This document shows, piece by piece, positions 59,245 through 64,000 of a stretch of DNA of 64,000 nucleotides; within the stretch, counting starts at the first letter, position 1; every line of letters starts with the position of its first letter. Location of the stretch: contig NZ_WNJL01000034.1 in assembly GCF_010378095.1 (NCBI RefSeq), positions 130,239-194,238 on the forward strand, in the 5' to 3' direction. The DNA is from Acidithiobacillus ferrianus. GTDB taxonomy: Bacteria; Pseudomonadota; Gammaproteobacteria; Acidithiobacillales; Acidithiobacillaceae. Under the pieces are notes generated by a model that was given only the letters and a program-made list of their open reading frames with translations, was not told the DNA's origin and ran no database searches. The position numbers and the translations under genes were made by a program.

Positions 59245-60469
59245 CCCTGTGCGCCACTCTGTCAAACAAAGGCCAGATCTCACCTTCAAACACAACAAGT
59301 CGTTTGGGCGTCATGGCTGGCTCCGCCTCACACCGGCTTATTCCGTTAAGCTCGTTCAAGATATTATCGTCGATGTGCCCACGAATGTCTCGGTGCTGGA
59401 TCCTTTTTCGGGTACCGCGACGACGACGCTGACAGCGGCAGAGCATGGCAATGACGCGGTTTCGTTCGACATCAACCCATTCCTGATCTGGTTGGGCAAT
59501 GTAAAGTGCCGGACCTATACCACCGCGCGTGTGCAGAGATCCAGGGCCGCAGTCGCTGCGGCGATCGCTCGAGTTCCGGTTATTCTGTTCCGCGACAATT
59601 GGCGTCCGGCTTTGTTTAACATTGAGCGGTGGTGGTCCACCACTACGCTGCAAATACTGGCTGCGTTCCGGGCGGCACTTGTCGAGCAATTCGGTGAGCC
59701 AGTGGAAGACCAGGGTGACGGCTTGGTGTGGGTCGCCTTCTGCCGTCTGGTGATCGAAACATCCTCTGCGGCTTTCAACCATGTCTCTATGTCCTTCTCG
59801 TCAGAAGTAACCCACCACGAAATAGAGCACGTAGTAGACCTCTATTCGAAAATCCTAGACTTAGTGCTTTCGTCATGTGATTCCCCCTTAATCGGTGCGG
59901 GGCAGGTCGTTGAAGTGGATGCCAAGGCAATCCCTGATATGGGGCGGCGCTTCGGCTTAGTTCTAACCTCACCGCCTTACCCAAACCGGATTAGCTACAT
60001 CCGCGAGCTTCGCCCCTACATGTACTGGCTGAAGTTCCTAGGAGAGGCGCGCGAGGCCGGAGAAATGGATTGGACGGCAATAGGTGGAACCTGGGGGATT
60101 GCGACTAGCCGACTCACTACCTGGAGTCCCTATGGCCAAACTCTGCCTGACCTCCTCGCTGAGACAGTGGATAGCATCGCCTCCACTGACACGAAGAACG
60201 CGCACCTGCTTGCAACTTACGTGTTCAAGTACTTTCATGACATGCATCTGCACCTGTCATCGCTCCCTAATGTCCTAGAACCCGGGGCTGAGATCCACTA
60301 TATCGTCGGCAATTCAACCTTCTTCGGGAAGATGGTAGATACCCCGGCGATACTAAGTGCGTCCATGCAGATGCTGGGCTATGATGATGCTGCGTCAAGG
60401 GTCATCAGAAAGCGCAACAGCAACAAGGCGCTCTTTGAGTACGACGTAACGGCCATCTGGCCAGGTTAA
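59237..60469 (+). CDS. Type II DNA methyltransferase (N4-cytosine/N6-adenine class)
   Basis: A 410-residue DNA methyltransferase. Its catalytic motif IV is LTSPPYPNRISYIRELRPYM and its AdoMet motif I is LDPFSGTATTTLTAAEHG. The TSPPY form and the order motif I before IV fit amino-methyltransferases. The start overlaps the putative endonuclease. It protects the host from that enzyme. Specificity cannot be read from sequence. Sequence composition is slightly lower in GC than core genes. Confidence 0.9.
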   Translation: MLDPVRHSVKQRPDLTFKHNKSFGRHGWLRLTPAYSVKLVQDIIVDVPTNVSVLDPFSGTATTTLTAAEHGNDAVSFDINPFLIWLGNVKCRTYTTARVQRSRAAVAAAIARVPVILFRDNWRPALFNIERWWSTTTLQILAAFRAALVEQFGEPVEDQGDGLVWVAFCRLVIETSSAAFNHVSMSFSSEVTHHEIEHVVDLYSKILDLVLSSCDSPLIGAGQVVEVDAKAIPDMGRRFGLVLTSPPYPNRISYIRELRPYMYWLKFLGEAREAGEMDWTAIGGTWGIATSRLTTWSPYGQTLPDLLAETVDSIASTDTKNAHLLATYVFKYFHDMHLHLSSLPNVLEPGAEIHYIVGNSTFFGKMVDTPAILSASMQMLGYDDAASRVIRKRNSNKALFEYDVTAIWPG

Positions 60470-60505
60470 CTACGTGGTTCCTAATAAAACAGGAGAAGCA
60501 CACCC

Positions 60506-60856
60506 ATGATCGAAGCGCTTTGGTCGGTTGAGTTTCATTCGAATGGAGCACCTGGTTCTTTTACCTACGGTGCCGGGGTCGTTGTCTTCGAGACGGGGCG
60601 TATTTTTGGCGGCGATGGGCGATATTTCTATGTCGGGAATTATGAGATTGTGAACGGCGTCGCTAGGGCAACGCTCACATCTACGCACTACTCTGGACCG
60701 AGAGAATCAATCATCGGTCCAGACGAAAAGACCACATTTGAACTGAATGGAAAAATCGCGCGCGACAAATTCGTTGTCTCAGGAACCGTAGCGGGTAAGC
60801 CCGGCGTCACTGTGAATGCAACACTCACGCGGCGAGCGGAGTTGCCTAATCCATGA
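60506..60856 (+). CDS. GrlR-like regulatory protein
   Basis: A 116-residue beta-rich protein starting MIEALWSVEFHSNGAPGSF, with VVVFETGRIFGGDGRYFYVGNYEI and a later TLTSTHYSGPRESIIGP (split for reading). That pattern resembles the GrlR family, known from the negative regulator of the E. coli LEE type III secretion island but widely scattered on mobile DNA. No type III genes are present, so a secretion role should not be assumed. Its stop overlaps the next gene as ATGA. An AGGAG site precedes the ATG. Confidence 0.7.
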   Translation: MIEALWSVEFHSNGAPGSFTYGAGVVVFETGRIFGGDGRYFYVGNYEIVNGVARATLTSTHYSGPRESIIGPDEKTTFELNGKIARDKFVVSGTVAGKPGVTVNATLTRRAELPNP

Positions 60857-61239
60857 AGCAAGATATCGACCTGCTTAAACATATTCTGGTATACGTTGAA
60901 GAAAATCAGATGCTAAACGAACCCGTTCAAGGAAAATGTATTTTCGATGCTCTGATTGCAGAGAGCCTGCTAACCGATACCACAGAAGATTATATAAAAC
61001 TTGCCAACCATATTGAATTGCTAGTTGATGACAATCTTATCAAGGCAAATACTAACCTGATTCGGGCAAAAATCCCTTTATTCATGGTAATCAGGATTAC
61101 GGCAGAGGGGCATAGATTCCTTGATAATGTTAGGAACGATACATTTTATAAAAGAGTTAAGAAACATATTTCTGATAATGGTATCCCCCTCAGTATTGCC
61201 GCTATAAATGCCGCAGCCAAGATACTATTACCCCACTAG
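60853..61239 (+). CDS. DUF2513-like protein
   Basis: A 128-residue winged-helix-like protein (MKQDIDLLKHILVYVEEN, then IKLANHIELLVDDNLIKANT, then RITAEGHRFLDNVRNDTFYKRVK) matching the DUF2513 pattern common on phages and islands. ATGA overlap with the GrlR-like gene indicates a co-translated pair. Function unknown. Confidence 0.75.
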   Translation: MKQDIDLLKHILVYVEENQMLNEPVQGKCIFDALIAESLLTDTTEDYIKLANHIELLVDDNLIKANTNLIRAKIPLFMVIRITAEGHRFLDNVRNDTFYKRVKKHISDNGIPLSIAAINAAAKILLPH

Positions 61240-61371
61240 CACAGATTGTCCGGCAGATCCTTACCCCCAAAATCCACGGCTCTTGCCTGAGCAACGGAAG
61301 GGGTCCAACAAGACCCCTGATATTGGCCGCTCAGGTTGTGGTCGGCAAGCTGGCTGGTCGTTACGCAGTAA

Positions 61372-61414
61372 CGGGCTGTCCACAAGGCGGTGGGGTTTGT
61401 GGGTAAGGCGGGGT
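61372..61414 (+). repeat. 43-bp direct repeat, copy 1
   Basis: Begins CGGGCTGTCCACAAGG and ends GGTAAGGCGGGGT. Matches 62838-62880 in 41 of 43 bases. It lies just downstream of the end of the minus-strand cluster (stop at 61425), in non-coding sequence. Confidence 0.85.
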
Positions 61415-61424
61415 GTTGCCGCGC

Positions 61425-62150
61425 TTACGCTAAATCTCCGGTGCGGCGCTTAAACCATCGGGCGGGTATCCGTGGACGGGGAGAACCAGGCCAGTTTTTT
61501 CTGGGAGAAGGCAGGTAGGAATCAATCTCGTCATCCTCCATCCGCCCGCGCCGCGCCAGCGCCTGAGCCAGGTCCGCGACCATCTGCCAGATCTTCGGAT
61601 CTCGCAATGATTCCTCTGTTTTCTCTATGAGAAAACCCAACTCATTGCGATATGGAAGCAATTTGATCAACCCAGCCACCTTTGCCATGTCGGATCCCCG
61701 CTGGTCGCTGTCAACGTCCAACCAGATTGAGTCGTCGGTGCCATCACAATCCAGGATTAATTCCGCCGTCTGGCCGGCGAGCAGCCCGCAACAGTAAGCC
61801 CGAATATGTCTTATGCGAGCGGAGCGGGTGAAAGCGGACGGCTCAGAATAATGGGCGACGGCATCATCGTCGCTGATAACATAGCACCCTTCATCGCGGT
61901 CCCATCGTACAAACCACCGGATCAACAGGTTCGTATCTGAAGTGCGGCATACGCCCCATATATCCGTGGAAACCCCGCCTTTCCTGTGCCGATACTCCCA
62001 TTCCCCTTCTTTTGTTCCCTCTGGAGCCACGGCCAAAGAATAGACATGACAAAATGGGTGTAGCCCGTGGATGATCGCGTGAGCGGCTTCGTGGAAACAT
62101 GTCTTTATGCGCAGATCTGGTGTAAATGTGATTAATTCTTCCCCGGCCAT
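61425..62150 (-). CDS. HEAAH-motif putative metalloprotease-like protein
   Basis: A 241-residue soluble protein with CFHEAAHAIIHG near residue 20, an HExxH-type zinc site of the HEA(G/A)H kind seen in M41 (FtsH-like) peptidases. An acidic GSDMAKVAGL segment near 160 could be the third ligand. No AAA domain or membrane segment is present, so it would be a stand-alone protease-like protein. It is last in the minus-strand cluster, 20 bp after the 63-residue gene. Confidence 0.65.
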   Translation of the reverse strand: MAGEELITFTPDLRIKTCFHEAAHAIIHGLHPFCHVYSLAVAPEGTKEGEWEYRHRKGGVSTDIWGVCRTSDTNLLIRWFVRWDRDEGCYVISDDDAVAHYSEPSAFTRSARIRHIRAYCCGLLAGQTAELILDCDGTDDSIWLDVDSDQRGSDMAKVAGLIKLLPYRNELGFLIEKTEESLRDPKIWQMVADLAQALARRGRMEDDEIDSYLPSPRKNWPGSPRPRIPARWFKRRTGDLA

Positions 62151-62170
62151 CGTATTCTCTCCGTGGTTCG

Positions 62171-62362
62171 TTACAGCATAGCCGCAAGCGCGTCTTTCAG
62201 CTTTTGCGTCTTATCTTCATTCAAAAGTGACACGTCACGAATAAGCGGGGCCTGGTCGGACCTCGCCCATACGATGACTTCATGAAGGCCAAGGGCGTGC
62301 CGCTTCTCCCGGATCCGGGCTGCGGCCTGGCGCTTTTGTTCCTTGCGTTTTTCGGTGTCCAT
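62171..62362 (-). CDS. Small basic protein, paralogue of 62880-63041
   Basis: A 63-residue protein, MDTEKRKEQKRQAAARIREK, then LGLHEVIVWARSDQAPLIRD. Its ATG overlaps the previous stop as TAATG. It shares the layout (basic helix, then E-V/I-I-V-W-A) with the 53-residue protein encoded at 62880-63041. The basic N-terminus and single beta strand recall ribbon-helix-helix or antitoxin-like DNA binders, but this is unproven. Confidence 0.6.
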   Translation of the reverse strand: MDTEKRKEQKRQAAARIREKRHALGLHEVIVWARSDQAPLIRDVSLLNEDKTQKLKDALAAML

Positions 62363-62808
62363 TACTTCTGCTCCTGCACGCGCTGCCACTCGTTTGTATC
62401 GGAATCAAAGCAGTCCACCAGGAGGCATTCACAAACATGAATGCGCTTCAGACTGCCACACCACTTTGCGGGTGTTGCCCCTTGTTCGACGCCCACGATC
62501 TCAAGAGCCTTAATTTGGGCGGAACCGAACCCCGCTTTTCTCCCCAATTTGGGCCAAGGAATCAGGCTTGAATAAGGTACCCCAAAACGCAACAGCCCAC
62601 CTCCGTGCTCGCAAGTGCCCATCATGCCTGCAAGCTCTCCTGTGTTAAACGCCTTTTGGGCGGTCGGCTCCCAATGTTGGGAGAGAGAAAACCAGATAAT
62701 AGGACGTGTCCCGTCTGGGGTTACTGTGGCCCTGGGGTTAAGATAACCATCCCCAACGATCTTTATGAATTTTTGGCCCGTGGTGTAGTGCCATGCCGTC
62801 ATGTCCAT
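62362..62808 (-). CDS. Unknown protein with HYT...WFS motif (ADP-ribosyltransferase-like?)
   Basis: A 148-residue protein starting MDMTAWHYTTGQKFIKIV at the ATG at 62808, nine bases after AAGGAGGG. The pattern W-HYTT near the start and RPIIWFSLSQHWEPTAQKA near residue 40-60 is reminiscent of small ART-fold enzymes. Several cysteines occur in the C-terminal part (KWCGSLKRIHVCECLLVDC). Identity as an ADP-ribosyltransferase is a guess. It lies between two paralogous small genes, which could be its antidotes. Confidence 0.6.
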   Translation of the reverse strand: MDMTAWHYTTGQKFIKIVGDGYLNPRATVTPDGTRPIIWFSLSQHWEPTAQKAFNTGELAGMMGTCEHGGGLLRFGVPYSSLIPWPKLGRKAGFGSAQIKALEIVGVEQGATPAKWCGSLKRIHVCECLLVDCFDSDTNEWQRVQEQK

Positions 62809-62837
62809 GATCCTCATCCCTCCTTGGCGGACAAAAA

Positions 62838-62880
62838 CGGGCCGTCCACAAGGCAGTGGGGTTTGTGGGTAAGGCGGGGT
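62838..62880 (+). repeat. 43-bp direct repeat, copy 2
   Basis: Matches 61372-61414 with two substitutions. Its right end touches the stop of the 53-residue gene, and it lies in the short gap before the ribosome site of the 148-residue gene. Confidence 0.85.
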
Positions 62881-63041
62881 TACGGTGGCGGCGTGTTGCC
62901 CTTCACCATCTCCCTGATTTTCTCCGCCTGCGCTGGCGTAGCCCACACGATGATCTCCCGGAAGCCCGCAGCCCGCATTTTCATGCGGTAGGTGCGCTTC
63001 GCTTCGCGCACCTGGGCAAGCCGTTTTTCTTTGTCTATCAA
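62880..63041 (-). CDS. Small basic protein (53 residues), TTG start
   Basis: The frame reads IDKEKRLAQVREAKRTYRM, then AAGFREIIVWATPAQAEKIREMV. The TTG at 63041 overlaps the stop of the pilin-like gene as TTGA, supporting translational coupling. It is a clear paralogue of the 63-residue protein at 62171-62362 (EKR...EIIVWA against EKR...EVIVWA). Too short for most gene finders. Confidence 0.6.
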   Translation of the reverse strand: MIDKEKRLAQVREAKRTYRMKMRAAGFREIIVWATPAQAEKIREMVKGNTPPP

Positions 63042-63352
63042 GAGTAATTCCCCAGTAACTGGGTGTTCACGTAATGCACATTATGGCACACGCTCGCTGG
63101 GAGGCCACCTTTTACTCCAGCCTGAGTCTGGCATTCCTGAACCACTTTTTGGAATGCGACCGGGTGGCCTTGAGACTCGGAATACAGGTTGTCTTTAGAA
63201 TATTTCACGGAATCCACGTAGGCGCTCAAAACGCCCGCTTTGTTGTGCTGCACCTGGTACATGACATAAGTGCCAACTCCTGTGGCGATCATCATGGAGA
63301 CCACCAGCAAGGCCGCCGTAAACCCTTTCTGGTTGTTCGTATACTGTTTCAT
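63038..63352 (-). CDS. Prepilin-like protein
   Basis: A 104-residue protein with a type IV prepilin-like leader: MKQYTNNQKG followed by FTAALLVVSMMIATGVGTYVMY. The short basic leader ends in Gly and precedes Phe and a hydrophobic helix. The usual Glu at mature position 5 is replaced by Leu. Two cysteines near the C-terminus could form a disulfide. An AAGGAG site fixes the ATG at 63352. It is co-translated with the small gene downstream. It may be a pilin of a conjugation pilus, but no other pilus genes are visible. Confidence 0.65.
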   Translation of the reverse strand: MKQYTNNQKGFTAALLVVSMMIATGVGTYVMYQVQHNKAGVLSAYVDSVKYSKDNLYSESQGHPVAFQKVVQECQTQAGVKGGLPASVCHNVHYVNTQLLGNYS

Positions 63353-63499
63353 GGCACTGCTCCTTTTTAATGAGTTCATAGATTTAGTATAGTGATTCCT
63401 AGGAATCTGTCAAGGCGATTTTGAAAATATTTTTCAGACGAAGAACAGCGAGAAGTGGCGGGTGATTTGCTTGAAAATCGCTCGACGCTGCCGCAACCC

Positions 63500-63754
63500 T
63501 CACTTTCTCGGGCGTCCACGTCCCCGCTTTGGCTGCTCGGTGCCTTTGGCTGGCACTGCTTCCTGCGCCTTCTGGCCTGTCTGACTTTTGTCATCCATCC
63601 ATGCCTGGACTGTTGATGGCCGCCATCTATAGCTGTCACTGACGCGGATATACGGTGGCAAAGTGTGCGGCTTCTCCCTTGCCATGTTGACGACGCTACG
63701 CTTGGCAAAGCCCAAGATTTCGGCAAGATCGGCGGCGGTGAGTAGTTTTTCCAT
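63500..63754 (-). CDS. AlpA/excisionase-like DNA-binding protein
   Basis: An 84-residue protein with a MerR-type helix-turn-helix (LLTAADLAEILGFAKRSVVNMA, then PYIRVSDSYRWRPSTVQAWMDD) typical of AlpA regulators and recombination directionality factors. An AT-hook-like tail, RGRGRPRK, ends the protein. It is the first gene of the minus-strand cluster, about 150 bp ahead of the pilin-like gene. Probably controls the integrated element. Confidence 0.8.
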   Translation of the reverse strand: MEKLLTAADLAEILGFAKRSVVNMAREKPHTLPPYIRVSDSYRWRPSTVQAWMDDKSQTGQKAQEAVPAKGTEQPKRGRGRPRK

Positions 63755-63850
63755 GGTTAATCCTTTACGTTTGGTTCCTACCTATCCCCCACTGCCAAAT
63801 TGTTGTTTTTGTTTCAGTGAGGGGCAAGCTTCCTTTCCGGGGGAAGGTGG

Positions 63851-63955
63851 TTACCAGTGGTATTTGACGGCCGCCACAAACTCGGTGCTGCTGGCCCCGC
63901 CACCGAAGAGCTGCCTGGCGCTGACGTTGGCCGACAGATACCGTCTTGAACCGGT
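63851..63955 (-). pseudogene. C-terminal fragment of an outer-membrane-like protein
   Basis: An open frame reads RRYLSANVSARQLFGGGASS then TEFVAAVKYHW and stops at 63851-63853. Alternating residues and an aromatic end look like the last strands of a beta-barrel. A stop lies just upstream in frame (63956-63958) and no start codon is present, so it is a frameshifted or truncated relic. Low certainty. Confidence 0.3.
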
Positions 63956-64000
63956 TTATGCAAGGGCATGATTGGGATTGAATGGTTGCCCCGATTTGAG

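Noticed and set aside
57010..64000. Second copy of the tRNA-Arg(TCT) 3' end as attR
   Set aside because: Scanned for the T-arm/CCA sequence downstream of the integrase and found none, so the right end probably lies outside the window.

Overview
The window looks like chromosome of an acidophilic, sulfur-oxidising proteobacterium of the Acidithiobacillus type. That is an inference from gene content: an ETHE1-like sulfur/persulfide dioxygenase with its own ArsR regulator, complete haem genes, an Hcp/Hcr pair, a gammaproteobacterial-style uvrC-pgsA-tRNA block and GC-rich core genes. No rRNA is present to confirm it.

Layout. 1-4.6 kb: end of a pal-cpoB envelope operon, then divergently a hemC-hemD-hemB-tonB-like operon joined by ATGA overlaps. 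4.6-12.7 kb: an MFS permease; a formaldehyde operon (small HTH-like gene, fdhD, frmA, fghA); galE; and a sulfur dioxygenase-ArsR-MFS operon. 12.8-16.6 kb: a methyltransferase and the hcp-hcr nitrosative-stress operon behind a strong FNR-type palindrome. 16.6-27.65 kb: an AT-richer accessory island lying 3' of tRNA-Arg(ACG). It holds a three-gene TIGR04255/unknown/HNH operon, orphan genes, IS debris, a broken helicase-nuclease and an IS5-family element.

27.8-40.7 kb: an operon of PspA and two YbjQ-like proteins, aspartate aminotransferase, purT, gnd-zwf, an ArsR regulator with a near-perfect SqrR-type operator, dusA, an outer-membrane barrel protein and an APC permease. 41.2-45.4 kb: three consecutive c-di-GMP genes (EAL-CZB, PilZ, globin-GAF-GGDEF), suggesting zinc/redox and oxygen input into one second-messenger circuit. 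45.5-56.9 kb: housekeeping genes (tRNA-Cys, tRNA-Gly, pgsA, uvrC, DUF971, efp, ftsB, eno, kdsA, pyrG, an alcohol dehydrogenase, uvrB).

57.0-64.0 kb: the left part of an integrated element at tRNA-Arg(TCT). It has an integrase, an integrase relic, a probable type II restriction-modification pair, GrlR-like and DUF2513 genes, and a minus-strand cluster of small unknown genes ending in an AlpA-like regulator. A 43-bp direct repeat occurs twice around this cluster. The element runs beyond the window. The best candidates for undescribed biology are the HNH/TIGR04255 operon, the minus-strand small-gene cluster at 61.4-63.4 kb, and the three-gene c-di-GMP module.
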